Positions 11,831 to 24,639 are shown, counted from the first letter of the stretch. The stretch is DNA of 64,000 bases from Eupeodes corollae (GCF_945859685.1 NC_079148.1:54136421-54200420); one strand, 5' to 3'. Numbers and translations: made by a program. Notes: generated by a model from the sequence alone, not told the origin.

Positions 11831-13439
11831 ATGGAACTTATGTACGAACGTATACAATTCCTCTTTTAAAAATGAAAGACTTTTATGATTTCACAAGACT
11901 TAGTCATAATGTACAGCATTTTACATGGAGAAATTTTCTTTAAGGTATTTCTCCATATTTCTTACGTTATGATGTGATGTTTTCTGGTTCGTTTAATTTT
12001 CAAAATTTAAACCTTGAAAGGGTGTGAAAAAATTCAACTTACCTTGTCGACTCATCAAGAACTCAATGATTTGTTTTGCTTTGTTCTAACTACGCATGAG
12101 TACTTTATCTAAAAATAAATGAGTTCTTCGACATTCAGTAATTTGTCAAAGCATCAATTAGTGTTGTTTGCTAAAGCTTGCGCTTGAGCTCAATGCCAGC
12201 CTTTTAGACGTATAGTGTTTTGGTTAATTGCTAGAATTATCTCCCGCCTTTGTTCTTTATAACCAAATGACATGTGATTATAGAGAACTGTTAGAACATA
12301 AGCAATCACGAGCATTGTTATTATGTTTGTTGTTGTTGTTATGCTTGCTAAACTATAAAGAGATATTCTTTAAATGGTTATTTTATGACGAGTATATAGA
12401 TACAAATGTATCCACGCATTTGACCCTAAGGCCAAGATACATAGATTAAAGATGATTATTCTTTGCCTAAATAGTTATGCCTCTGATGCTTATTTTCAAG
12501 CTTGAGGCTTATTCTAAGTTTCTTAAACAAGGCTGCCATATACAATTATTATTGGTGTGGAGGAGGTGCAGCACATGTTTTGTTGGGTTGTTTTTCAATT
12601 TCGTTGGTAATGACACGACTCCTATTGTGGAAAGAATCTCATGTTTAAGTCGTGAACGTTATTATTTGAGGCATATTATGGGAAAAAATCATTCGGATGA
12701 CATTGACAATATGTTTATGGCATACCGTCAGTATAAAGTTAGTATATTGTAAACGGATCTGTATCTCTATAGGAGTATGTACGATAGTATTTGAAAACAA
12801 CAGCCTTTTATATACTTTAAAGTTCAATCTATTGTTGATCTTTGCGGGCCATATGGAAAGAAGCACAAGATAGACGTGACTGTAAGCTAAGTTATTATAT
12901 TGTAAATGAAAGATTAATAGTCGGTTGACTCTATAGGTAAAAAGCTTATAGGAGAACTTATAACAACAGCGCAACAACAACAAAAATACTCTCTGATCAA
13001 AGACAGTGTTTGATGAGTGACTTATGACTAAGTGTATCTTGGCATAATGAAGCTCCATTTGTTAAGTTTATTTTTTGTTGTCTGTTTAAAGTGTTTGCTG
13101 TGATGGGACGTGATTTTGGTTAAATGGATAATGTCACATGCTAAAAAGCTGAAGACAAAGAAAACTGAAATAAAGGCAAGGAAGATGTGTGACTTCAAAA
13201 ACTATGAACAATGAACAGATTTGTGTTTTTAGAAAAAATAGTCAAGTCAAATATATTTTCACAATATTTTATACAATATAAATTCCTTGGACCATTTTTC
13301 AAGAGACAAACAAAAATATTTCACACATTGTACGTTTAATGAATTAAATCGATTTTTCTTCATATTTCATTGAACCTATAAAACAATCCTTGAACAATAG
13401 TTTATTTTTGCGTTCATTGTTGATTTTGAGTTTAACGGC
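11831..13439. other. AT-rich DNA, no recognised gene
   Basis: Open frames at 12228-12449, 12477-12752 and 12645-13058 (-) have no recognisable domain. A (TTG)n-like microsatellite lies near 12325-12345. Confidence 0.4.
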
Positions 13440-14095
13440 TCAGTGAGTAATCAGTCAACACCCGTTAGTCAACGAATAGAAGATCTGCGGAAAACAACGC
13501 CTCTGTTCGTAAAAGTGTGCAGCAGAATCCAAGGCAGTCAATTCCACAAGAACTTGGCATGTCAGAACGTGGTAAATTTTGGGCCGCCATATGGGCATGG
13601 ACCCATACAAAATCCAACTGATCTAGGAGCTGAAACCAAACGATAATACACAAAGTCGTGTATTCGGTAATTGTATTTTGGAGCAGTTGAAAGTTGAACC
13701 AAAATATTGTCGAAAAATCCTCTTTACCAATGAGAGTCGTTATTGGATGGGATGAATGGATAAGGACGTAAATAAGTAAAATTGCCAACGACGAACGACG
13801 AACGACACAAATTCATGCGAGGTTCGAGAGGTGCAAACATATCTAAAAAAAAGTATTGGACTGATGTGAGTTTTAAGCAGAAAGCGCCATCGGTCCGTAC
13901 TCTTCAAAAAAGAAGTAGCTACGTAGCAAACAGCTCAAGACTTTTTCTTGTGCGTTTTTCTTGAGTCACATGTCTATGCAAATAAGCCGCAAACCATCGC
14001 CGCTCTCAAAGACAACATAATCTGAAAACTTAATCTTTCGAATGCACCAATCGAAGCCACGGTGGCGGCCATTTAAACGATCTTATATTGCACAC
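13440..14095 (+). pseudogene. Mariner-like transposase fossil
   Basis: Across frameshifts the plus strand carries, in order, an N-terminal block SQRIEDLRKTTPLFV and the segment IQLI-stop-ELKPNDN where relatives have IQLTQELKPND. These are followed by ILEQLKVEPKYCRKILFTN, then ESRYW, which matches the (S/T)(D/N)E-HFW catalytic region. After a scrambled stretch come the C-terminal landmarks SHVYANKPQTIAALKDN and, in another frame, GGHLNDLILHT, the conserved mariner ending. The middle catalytic region with the second Asp is largely missing. I could not find terminal inverted repeats. It resembles the fossil at 22460-23415 in general type but need not be the same family. Confidence 0.85.
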
Positions 14096-16214
14096 ATAAC
14101 GTCTTTAATAAGGATCTCAAAAACTTTATTGATGTCCATATACAACTTATATGTCTCATTGTCATTCTGGAGGAAGTACTTAATCTCCAACCAGCATTAG
14201 CCTGTTGTCTGGTTCTAACATGGGAAATCCGGCTCGAAGGACCAATGAATCTTTGCACTTGATTTTTTTATAAGAACAAAATTAATTTAGCAATAAAATA
14301 AAACCAAACGCTTTCGTGTTATTATTCGGAATGAATACTTCAATGTAGTACAAATGTTTACTAAATTCATTGATCTTTCAACTAATTTGACATTAAAGTT
14401 GACGTTTGACATTTTGTTCAATAAATTTTACATATTTTGTTTGTATTTTAATTTTGGTTATATTTCAAGATCTTAGGAAACCTTACATTTTATTATTCGG
14501 TTTATTTTACATTTAATCTCAAATCCTTTTTAATTATCATGTTATGGTTATGGAAATGAGCGACTTTGTTTTGAAAATGTATGATTCTGAAAGTTTATTA
14601 TAAATGAAGGTACCAAATTATAATGTATTAATACTTAATGAGCAGATGTCCCACGGGTGTTACCATACATTTCTGGCGTTCCAGAGACAACTTACCTTCG
14701 TTATCTAGGTGGTTTATATGTTTTTTCGTAGCATGAATATTTGACTGTATCGATTGGCTCTGAATATTTCCCGAAAAATCACCCATTATCGAAGGTGACT
14801 AAAATAAATTTTATTGCTAAGCTTTTTGAGTGCATCCTTTATTATGATATGACATTTAATAATGTGACGCCAGCAGCCGGTCTATAACATAAAATTAAGA
14901 CATGAAAAAAATCTGATAAAAGTGACTTGACCACTACCTTCGTATCACTTATCTTATTATTTAGCCGTAAGCTCGTTTTTCTTGTTTTAGAACTGCCTCA
15001 ATACTTAATTCTTAATTTTAATTCTTATATTAAAAAACTATAACAGATTTTATACACGCCTACTACATAAGCATTTCATATTAAAATTTGCATATTGCCG
15101 ATATACCGCACTATAAAAAAAAACTTCCTTCCAAAATTAGAGCACATTAATAACCTATCTCAGACATACAATATAGTAGTATAATATTTCAAGAACAACC
15201 CTGATCTAATATACTCGTAATAATACCATAATCTAAACATGGAAGCTGACACTCGTTAGACATGTTTATTAATTTTTTTACTTTTCCAATATTGCAAATT
15301 AATCTAAATAAGGAGCTTTAATTTTTAATGTTATATCTCAAATTATTATCAAGTTAAAAGCTTCTATAAAGACAGAACATGGCGACACACACCTACAGAT
15401 ATAGACTTTATCACTATAAAATCTTATAAATAACGACAATTAGATAAAATCCAACTAAGAGTTGTCAAGAATCTAACGGTTTATGTAGACTAGGAGCCAA
15501 AGTTCCACATTTTATGCGGTTGTCATAAATGCCTGTATCAACGAAAATAGTAGAAGGGGAACTGGAAGTGGAAGTAGAAGTGGTAATGGCGCTGAAGTAG
15601 CGGAAACATCGGGGGGAAAATATAACTGTGCTTTTTGATTTGTTTCGTATTCAAATTTTGCTCACATTGGATCTTTAATTCATGGTGATTTTTGGAACAA
15701 CTTTTCCTATATGCATTGACACACTTGCATACACTTTGCAAGAAACCTCAAGTCACCATCACCGCATAAGCACAATCACTTGCAAGACACAAACTGTTAT
15801 GTTTGTTATTTTTATTTTTTAAATTTAAAAATCTATGACAATGTCATTGACAGTAGTCAAACTGGTATTTTACTTAAAGCACCTTAAGATAAAATAAAAA
15901 GAACTAAACAATTTTCGCGGATAAGGTCACCGACTTTATTATTCTTGTTGAAAACGTGTAAATTTAATGGTTCCAGAGCAGAGTTTGTGATTGGATGAAA
16001 GCTATAAACTGCAAGTCCAAAGATCTTAAAAATTCTGCACTTAAGACCATGTTAAGAACATTTATTTTCTTGTTGGTAATTTTGTTCTTTATGTTGTCTT
16101 AAAAATAATTTGATGTCATATTTTGTACAGTAAAAAAAACATTAATAACATACAAATACATACAAGTTATAAAGGATTGACGTATGAAAGTCGAAAGAGT
16201 AAATGTTTTGAATT
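14096..16214. other. AT-rich DNA, no recognised gene
   Basis: The open frames here are short and have no recognisable domain. A GAAGTG-rich purine tract lies at 15556-15585. A weak resemblance to a non-LTR C-terminal motif near 15450-15500 was considered and not accepted. Confidence 0.4.
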
Positions 16215-16640
16215 TCATTGACCATAGACTTTAAGAGTTATCTTATTTAAATAACGGATTAACGTTACATGGTTCGAATACAATTTTCTTAAGCGTTGAG
16301 AAAGAAGTGGATCATCTTTCAAAATTAAATATTTGCCTTTCAAATTTTTAAAATAGAATAAGTTTCTTATATTATTGAGTGTCCCTTCAAGATTGGAATG
16401 AAGTATAATCAATCGTTAGAAAGGCTTCCATTTTCAGCTCTCAAACTGAACCGATTTTAACAAATGAAGTGTCAAAAGAAAGAAAATTATCTGTAGACTA
16501 TTAAAACTGTATTTCATTTGAATTTTTATGTATATTTTTTTTGAAAAACTTTAATTCTTATTAAAACAAAAACATTTGTCAAATGTATCAAAATAAATAG
16601 TTTGTGCATTTAATTAATCTGTTCAAATTTGTGCAACAGT
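16215..16640. repeat. Interspersed AT-rich repeat, family B, copy 1
   Basis: The segment around 16432-16523 (CAGCTCTCA, AACTGAACCGATTTTAACAA, GTAGACTAT) aligns with 41426-41520 (CGGCTCTCA, GGAACTAATTTTAACAA, GTAGACTAT). Weaker similarity continues on both sides, including a TTTGTG-ATT block near 16599 and 41608. No protein match and no terminal repeats were found, so the element class is unknown. Confidence 0.5.
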
Positions 16641-17199
16641 TTTTGGTCAATATTTATAAAAAATGAAAACTTAGACATAACTTTTTTGTTTTTAATTTTA
16701 TTTCTGTGGGGTTAATACTCAGAATTTAATTTCTATTAATTTTGTGTGTTATTATAATGAGTGACTTTTTAAACAATTTTGAGTGCGAAAATAATTCATA
16801 AACCTGCCGTGGGGTCCCTTTGTACCCCACTATAGTATATCAAAAAAAACGTTCACGGACGGTTCTTGTGTATGTGTCCTTAGCTCTTGAACAAAGGTAT
16901 CATCCACGAACTCTCCCCATAAGTCAAAGGGCATCCAAAGTAGTTTTACTATTTTTTGTTGCATTGCAGGCTGCGAGCGATCATTCATTTTCGCCTCCAT
17001 TATGATGAGGTTATTGTTTCTAAATAAATTGTTGTTTTTCCTGAGGGGGTTAAGATGTCAAAACTATGACAGTCGCTAGTGCTGCAATGTCTAGTAAGTT
17101 GTAAAATACAACAATCGGTCAACGTTTTCTTTGACGTGTGCAGAAATAAATGTAAACCATTTGATCGAAAAATCGAATGCATCCCTGTTTTTGTTAAAG
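16641..17199. other. Intervening DNA; weak transposase-like stretch on the minus strand
   Basis: From about 17000 down to 16815 the minus strand is open and GC-richer than its surroundings. Its MPFDLWGEFVDDTFVQEL segment vaguely recalls the P--LF--FFDDE block at the start of piggyBac-type transposase domains. The similarity is weak and rests on a single block, so I do not annotate a gene. Confidence 0.25.
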
Positions 17200-17400
17200 T
17201 CCAGTTTCATCACAGGTTTATTTTGAGAACCAGAGGTGCCTTTTTTACAGTTATATTGCGTCCAAAAACAAACTTAGTTTTTAAACTTAAGTCACCAAGG
17301 CCATTCTCTAAGAAAATCAATAGGGGTGTCATCAGCAAAAGCAAAATAACTATTTTGCACATCAGACATGGTCCCACAGAAATAGAAAATAGAATAGCGA
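17200..17400 (-). pseudogene. Non-LTR reverse transcriptase fragment
   Basis: On the minus strand one frame gives NSYFAFADDTPIDFL (about 17310-17355), with the FADDT form of the RT catalytic box. The overlapping frame gives LSLKTKFVFGRNITVKKAPL, followed by VLKIN (17210-17300). That matches the post-catalytic block of Jockey/CR1-like RTs in which K-T-N-F-V-F-G precedes a loop and the FLGV motif. A frameshift separates the two blocks. The fragment ends close to the hAT fossil at 17470. Confidence 0.5.
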
Positions 17401-17469
17401 CCGACGGGTTGTTCTCTTTTTTTTCCAACAAGCTGAAAATCTCTTAAGGTGTATTTTATTTTAAGGAGG

Positions 17470-19075
17470 TATGTTACTGCCGGTGTTCATGGAGTATAGT
17501 CTTTAGGAAGCACTTCTTCAAGTACAACGTTTTTTGGGACAGTGGAAAGAGTTTACACATTTTTCTCAGGGTCTACGCATCGTTGGTATATTCCTATAAA
17601 GAGACGTTGGTCAGCAAAGAGACTTGTATACAATAGATGGAGTGTTTATCGCCAGGCCGTTAAGCCACTGAAGAAAAATTACGTGAAGATAGTTTAAACT
17701 CTTGAACTCCTTTGTGATCGTCAAAAGGAAAATTTGTATACAATTTAGTGAGGCAACAATACTCTTATCTGCTGTATGCGAATTTACGTTTTTGGATTAT
17801 CTTTGCTTCTGGTGCGATATTTTTTAAGAAAATGGTGCAGCACAGAAATATTTGCAAAAATTCGGGCGAGTTTTCTTCATGAAAATCGTGATGAAGCCGT
17901 GAACAAGGCCATAATTTACGCAAAAGAACAATGCACCGATCTGGAAATTTCAATTGAAAGACAGGGAAGAAAAATTAAAGGCGAAAGGGCTGTAGATGCT
18001 GGTTTGAAGTTGGAAGTTGATACACAAAGATTCATGTTTGAATGTCGGGATACATTTTGCACTGAACTTATTCATCGGTCTAATACCATGGGAGACATTG
18101 TATCAGTAGTTTTCTCTGCTCTTCAACCGAAAATATTGTTTGATGAAACGGAAGAAAAGCTGCGTTCTGTTGTTCCAATGCTTAACTCAATATTTACAGA
18201 CCTAACAGTGAACAGTATCATATTAGTAAATCTGGGGAACACGGTGGTGTCATATGGGAGCTGCAAAAATAAATTTAAAAGAAGCAGAAGTTTGAACAGC
18301 CTTCGAATTTTTAAGCTTCATTGTTGATTGGAACTTTTCAAATTCATTACAGAGTCTATCATTGGCGACGAGAATTTGTTTAAGGGGGTATTCTGGTCTA
18401 GAAATAAAAAAAATCATTTTTTTTTCTTCATATTTTCATAGTTTAACTTTTTAAGAATATGTCTACTAGAGGATTTTCCCAAATTCAAATTATTTTCGGA
18501 GAAATAAGTATTTTGCTGAGCAGCCATCCAAATCGGTTGGGCTGCAACTAATCGAACAAAAGACATAATGACTTTAAACTCGTTTTTCTCAGAACTGTTT
18601 TTTTGAATCTGATACCCACGTTTCTCAGGTTCTGCCGAACCGATTTACTTGAAATTTTAAGAGAGTCTTCTTTAGGGACTTGTCTACGTCCGGAACTACG
18701 GCCATCCCCAAATTTAAATTTTTACTATTTTTAAAAAATCGAAGAATGTTCAAAAAAGTGGTCATTTTTTTTCTTTAGGCAGTCGCCATTTTGTAAAAAA
18801 AAACGTTTGTAACTTTTCCGTAGTTCCAGACATTGCGACATTATTGTAATTAATAATCTTTTTTGAGAAAAATTGATGGTAAAATTGTTGCTTGCTTTTT
18901 TCTACAGCACTTCAAAAATTACCTAAAATGCATGTCTCTAGACCAGAATACCCCCTTAAAAATTTGCATCTCACTGGCATTGTGTAAGATCAAAAATGAA
19001 CCAAAATATCGAGAATATAGATTTTGATGATATAATCGGCGCAATAAAAGCTCGAAAGCATATTTAAAAGAAATC
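17470..19075 (+). pseudogene. hAT-type (ZMYM1-like) transposase fossil, interrupted by a MITE
   Basis: The plus strand carries the C-terminal half of a hAT-superfamily transposase of the kind annotated as zinc finger MYM-type 1-like. At 17500-17570 one frame reads TTFFGTVERVYTFFSGSTHR. At 17632-17700 it reads RWSVYRQAVKPLKKNY, the usual TRWS box, and then LELLCDRQKEN. The longest intact piece is the open frame around 17850-18240 (FLHENRDEAVNKAII, DAGLKLEVDTQRFMFE, SVVPMLNSIF). The C-terminal dimerisation region begins as FIVDWNFSNSLQSLSLATRI at 18320-18378, where the TTAA-flanked element at 18384-18955 cuts in. Beyond it, 18960-19075 carries a likely ending (NIDFDDIIGAIKARK-like, frameshifted). 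The conserved SCERSFSKLK block normally found between these parts is missing. Confidence 0.75.
18384..18955. mobile_element. TTAA-flanked MITE with 19-bp perfect terminal inverted repeats
   Basis: The element begins GGGGGTATTCTGGTCTAGA (18384-18402) and ends with the exact reverse complement (18937-18955). TTAA lies immediately outside each end (18380-18383 and 18956-18959). It is 572 bp long, with no coding potential and an AT-rich interior. TTAA target duplication and short G/C-starting terminal repeats are characteristic of the piggyBac superfamily, so this is best read as a non-autonomous piggyBac-like element. It is inserted in the C-terminal part of a hAT fossil. The perfect termini suggest it is younger than its host. 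Confidence 0.9.
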
Positions 19076-22000
19076 TTTGTTCGTGTTATTTTATTACATG
19101 CCTCTTAGTCGGCCCTGACTACTTTAGATCTTGAGAACCCTAACCGAAGGAAGATCTGCGAGAAATTAAAAACATATTGGAAATAAATTAAAGAACACAT
19201 TTTTGAATGGCCTGAAAGATTAATTGTATATTAAAAAGTCATCTTTACTTGTCTTAAAAATGTTTAAAAATCATTCAACAAAATAAGTTATGAACAAATT
19301 TTTTAAACATTCTGAGGTACAAATGGGCCCCATGCCACGATTGTACCGATTTTTGAAGTGATGTAAAGGAAGGTTAACTTAAACGAAATACAGTAATTAT
19401 TGGACTCATTTGAGGCTACTTATTATAACTTCCCATAGTTGAATTTTTTTCTCTAATTATGTATATGTAGTTTAAAAGGGCATGAAAGTGACACAAACAC
19501 TTCAATTTTCTTCTTTTTTAAATGAGTGTGAGCTAAAAGAATGAGGGAGAATGTTGGCATCATTAACAAATCCTACATATAAGCTTTTTTTAATCATTAA
19601 AAGCGAAGCGTAAATTATGAAAATCTAAAAAAATGTCAATTTCATACTGCTAAAAATAACAGGAATACAATTTCTATAACTAATTAATTAAGATTTCTTT
19701 TAACCAAAAATTGAAAAATAAAACTAAAAACTGCTGAAAATTGATATTTGGCTTTGCATTAGTTTAAAATTTTGTAAAGAAAAATTGAAGTCTGACGCAA
19801 AAACTTCTAAAATTTAACCCAATTTCAAAACTTCCTACAAACTGCGTAGTCTTCAATTTTTGACCATCTCAGAACTTTCTAATAAAAAAAACAACTTATG
19901 GCTGATATCCTATGACAATTTGACTTATTACAAAAATTGTAATTTCAATTTTTTAAGGCAAATTTACCTGTCGATAACAGAAGCTAATGACTAAAAATGT
20001 ACCTTAAGTGCTCATAACAAAAATGTTTACTCTGTGTTCCCAACTAATTTCGTTAATTTTTAAAAGACGAATTGTTTGTAATTATGTTAATCAAGTGTTC
20101 TATACACATACATATGTATGTCTGTTTATGTGGAAATCAATTTCTAGAAAAAATTTAGTTTAACATCAATTTCGACACAATAGCAGGAAGAGGTACACTT
20201 TAACTATCTTGCAATAATTCAATTCGATTTTCATAACATTTCAAATCACAAGGTTTACCATCAAACGCTTTTTAGCTTTCCCAATGTTTAATTTTTTTTG
20301 CAAAGTTCCCATAATTTAAGTTGTGACCTACTGCTCAATAAACGCATTATGAAATTTGTCAAATCGTTTAAAATTTATTTCAAAATCAAAACATCTAATT
20401 ACGATAGTAAAGTATAATCCCTTTCTCCAAACTAAGCTTTTAGATGATAACTGCTATTTGCTATTCCTCTAAAAAGCCAATAAATTACCGTTTTACGAAA
20501 TTTTCTTAAATGTTATTTTATAGATTAATGATTCCATTAAACTTAGACGATTAAACTGTAATTAGTTTTCCACCATCTTCCAAGGTGTGAGTAGACAAAA
20601 TTTTTGAAATTAGCGATGTGTTTTTATACTAGCGGTATACGCGCATCGCCCCTGTGTGTAAACTGTCCAAATTGATTTATATCTTCAACAACAACATATT
20701 CAACGTTTAAATGATTCGCAATGTTTTGACTCTTCTCTTTCCCTCTGTTTTTCGGTCCCTCTAGATATGCAATTAAAATGAAAAAAAATAATCATTTGAT
20801 TTAATTCCGCAATAAACAATCCTTCCATCAACCTCTGAAAAGAAAACATCACATATCATATCACATCACATCTCACCTCGTATAGGTATAATGTTAACTT
20901 TAATATCGCAATCAAACTACATCCATCTGCGATGTTATAAACATTAATGTATCTCTAATCTAATCATATTCCCAATCTACATATTAAAGTGTATAAACAT
21001 ATTATACTATATGTGTGATGTAATATGCACAATATTTTTATTCGAGTTATAAAATAGAAATCGGATTGCAAAAAGAAATAATAATAATAATCAAAAATAA
21101 TTTAATGAAAATATATATTTCACTAAAAGCATATTATGGTGAGAAAGTAATACCAATTTAATGACGTGACCAACGACCGACTTCGCTCACGACATTAAGT
21201 GGCGCTGACGACGACGACGAACGCGATGATAGCCATTTCATGCGCAAGTTACATAACAGGTTCATTAAAACAAACCTAATCTTAACAACAAAATAAACTT
21301 CGAATAAATAGAAATCTACGCTTTTTTTCGATAAGAAAATCCGTGTTCAAAACAAAATAGAAGCACAAACAAAAACATGCAGCATCCCACGTTGCTTCTA
21401 GCCTCAGGGCGGTCATCAGTGGCAGAGTCATAGTCAGATAGTCTCATAACATTCATACATTCGTATCATCAACAAAAGCAACCTGCCCCAACTTCAACTT
21501 CAACAGCTTGTCCGTTGTCTGCGTATCGCGCATTGACATAACCACATTTGTTTATAACTCTCACTCTCATCTTAAAATCACTTAAACCTGATGCTTAAGC
21601 TGAAGCCCCCTTATCTCCAAAAGTCTTATGTTTTTCTTCGTTGAAGTTTGTTGCCTTTCCGTCATTTCGCACACCGCGTGCCGCCCGCAGCCGGAACAGA
21701 GTGCTCTGCTGTGTTGTGCTGCCCCCTGCTGTTTATAGTTGTTGTTGACGACTGCCGTACCGCAAGTTATCACTTTCACCGACTGCCTAAACCCACCGTC
21801 CCGACCCATTAGCAGGTTTTTTCTACAATAGCAATCTGCTCGGAACCAAGCTTTAATAGGCTTATCATCAGTTTTGTTTTAAGAGTCCGATATAATATTT
21901 CTTTTCTCTTTATAAGTTTACGAGTATCTATACGGTTGATGCGATTTGTTTTTTTAATGAATTGTTAATAAATTAAAAGAATAAATAATCGATGGTTATT

Positions 22001-22459
22001 ATAATGTTTATCTTGTTAACCGTAAGCAAGTCATTAGACGCTTTGTAAACCTGCATACATACATATGAGATAAGTGTAGGATGTTATGCAATCATAACTG
22101 CTTTGCAGCGCTGTGACCTGCGCTAGTTTTTAAAAAAACTAATTGGTCTAAAATGTTAGTGTTCTTTTATACTCTGATTTATTTAAACCCTTTATGCAGT
22201 TTATACATTAATTTATATCCAGTTTCAGAATTTTAGGTTTATTTGAAGTAAACTTGTTTTTCAATCAATTTATATCCTTGTTCCCAAGTTAACTCTATTA
22301 AATTTGGAAACTAACTCTGAATTGAAGATAACATGTAAAACATAATAAAGATATGGATAGGCTTATATAGGGAAGTTAAACATTAAGGGCTGATTTTGAT
22401 TTTGATTTTGAATAAATAACAAATTATTTAGGAAACTAATGTCATTTCTTTTTATTATG
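19076..22459. other. AT-rich DNA with a GC-richer block at 21170-21830
   Basis: 19076-21100 is AT-rich and featureless. 21172-21238 is an ACG-repeat island. 21360-21830 is distinctly GC-richer, with an open minus-strand frame at 21582-21809 that has no recognisable domain. This block could be a regulatory module or an untranslated exon; neither is proved by the sequence. Confidence 0.4.
21172..21238. repeat. ACG/GAC trinucleotide-rich island
   Basis: A short CpG-containing stretch (GACGACGACGACGAACGCGA core near 21208-21228) lies in otherwise AT-rich DNA. Comparable islands are at 9364-9410, 35628-35670, 40036-40076, 56055-56130 and 59402-59440. Confidence 0.6.
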
Positions 22460-23415
22460 ATAATATTGGTATGGTTCAATCAAATGGCCGCCGCGATGGT
22501 CCAAATTTTCGATGACGCTAGGGGATAATTGAGGTTCAATGCCGTTAATATGCCAAATTATCTCATCCTTTAGCTTTTGACTTTTTGCTTGCTTGTCAAC
22601 GTATACCTCTTCTTTCAAATTCCTATTTTCCTAACGGTCGCCCTGTTTTAAAAATTGACATATAAAGGGTATTAATAACCCTTTAAGTGCCTGTAAATTG
22701 TTTAAAAAAACCTATAATGATTTGAAATCACATGCTCCTGGCGGCCAACTGACATTGTCACCACGTTTCCATGACCGGCTGTTAAATTTGTAGCGCTAAA
22801 GCGCCATTGTTTCGTTACCTGTGAGGTTAGTTACATCGTCATGTTGAAATCATATATCGTCCAAATCCAATATCCTTCAATTCAAGCCATTAAAACTTCG
22901 TTATCATCTCACGATAGTGAATACCAAATACAGTGACTGCCTTACCGGCCTCATTATGGAAATAAAAATACGTTACTCGTTGTGAATGCATTCGTTTCTC
23001 GACAATTACTCATTCGCCCAAATGCGCCAATTCTGCTTATTGACAAACCTTCTGAGGTGAAAATGTGCCTCATCATTGAAGGTGATTTCCTTCGAAAATG
23101 GATGTAGACATTTCTTGCCACCATTCTGACTATTGACGACGACGACTCTTAAAATGGTGAAAAAGGCTTTATTCGTTAACATTCTTCATCAACGAAAAGT
23201 GTGAGAGGTGCATTTGATGGGCACGACGACAAGTTAAGGTGGAGCCACACTATCGCGAACAGAAGCAATATTACCTGCAGTACGAACATGCACATCTTCA
23301 GCAGACCCGGCTCAAATTTTTGCGTGATTTTTCAATTATACGCACATTTGGACGATTCAATTGACCGAATTGGCCTGTATAACTTTAACGCGTTTCTTTA
23401 TTGTGTAATTTCCAC
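22460..23415 (-). pseudogene. Mariner-like transposase fossil
   Basis: On the minus strand, across several frames, the order of landmarks is that of a mariner transposase. The DNA-binding end of the protein gives NIASVRDSVA at about 23240-23270. The catalytic block FNDEAHFHLRRFVNKQNWRI follows at about 23020-23080, keeping the Asp of (S/N)DEAHF. A degraded FQHDDVTN, where relatives have FQQDGAT, is near 22830, and SWPPGACD near 22750. GNLKEEVYVDKQAKSQKLKD lies at about 22580-22625, then HRGGHLIEP at 22465-22495. Stops and frameshifts are dense. No terminal inverted repeats were recognised. Confidence 0.85.
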
Positions 23416-24639
23416 AGCTAAAATTAAGTTTTACTGAAATTGAGAAATGTCAAATAAATTACAGAAAAACCATGATAATTAGGTTTGATTCACATCTAAC
23501 ATCGTAGCCTAAAATTTAACAACCTTTAATATAGAATTTTACTAATAGAAGGTTAGGAAATTTCGACTGTTTAAAATTTTTCTTTAAGATGGGATGGTTT
23601 TCCCCCTCTTGACTTTGAATAGGAAGCAGCTCACGTCATTACTTTATAATTTTTGACATGTAATGATTTTATTTGGTTTTTTAAATATGTTTTTAAATTT
23701 ATTTAATTTATTTCTGATGATAATATTACTGCAGGGGTCTATGACCTCAAGTAAATATACTCACACAGAAGCTCGGGCTATAACTGCTTTACTATATGAA
23801 TTTACTTTTCTCATTCACAGAATTTAATCTAAATTGAAAAACAAAAAAAAAGTCTAACATATAACAGACAAATGCATTAATGTCTTTCAAAACTTACACA
23901 TTTTCAAAATATGTATTTACATTTCTTTGACCTTGAAAAGTCAAAAAAATGTTAATAACCGAAAACAACTTCCAATTGTAAATTGAAAATATTCAAACAT
24001 TTTAATCAAAAGAGTCTTCTTTTTGGTTAAACAAAACTAAAACAATACTAATAAAGTTAAAAAATGTGGTTCTAGTATTCGTTTAGGAGATAAGCATTAT
24101 TTTTTAGAATACTATGAAATAAGAGCCTTGGTAAATTTTCGAGACTTTTGAAAATTGATATAAATATTGATGGTGTGCGTTCCTGAAAAATGTTTTATCA
24201 AATCAGAGTTTGCGATGAATATAATTTTTACAAATTTGTAAATTTTCATATTTTTTCACCAAATATTCAAACGTTTTTCGACACGAATCTTTTTATTTAA
24301 TCGTTGAAATTTTTAAATCGCAAATATAATAAAATCAAAGCAAACATGAGTAGAAGAATTTTTATATCTAAGTAAAACTACTATTCACTTAAGAAAAACA
24401 AAATAGCAGTCTTAAGAAATAATCTTCGATTCCTACTGGGGAACCTAGTTTTCCCCAAAATTAAAATAAAATGGAAAAAGTGGCTGAGGTGCGACCCACA
24501 CTTATAACTTCCCATCTCGTTTTCGTGTTGGGTAAAGAAAGTTGTCAGTTGAATTATTCTCAAAAATTTTAAAATTACCAACAATATTTTTCATATCAAG
24601 AAACAGTTTAGTTTGAAAATCTAGTTTTGTTTTGCAAAT
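23416..24639. other. AT-rich DNA, nothing recognised
   Basis: Low-complexity AT-rich sequence. The open frame at 24381-24584 (-) has no recognisable domain. Confidence 0.4.

Noticed and set aside
12228..13058. Several open frames suggesting a small gene cluster
   Set aside because: They overlap on opposite strands, have no recognisable domains, and reflect AT-rich composition.
15420..15530. Possible Jockey C-terminal motif (LDKIQLRVVKNLT-like)
   Set aside because: It is a single short resemblance with no second landmark before or after it. Chance similarity is too likely.
16265..16280. GGTTCGAATAC as a tRNA B box
   Set aside because: No A box at a proper distance and no cloverleaf could be drawn. 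The B-box-like string is isolated.
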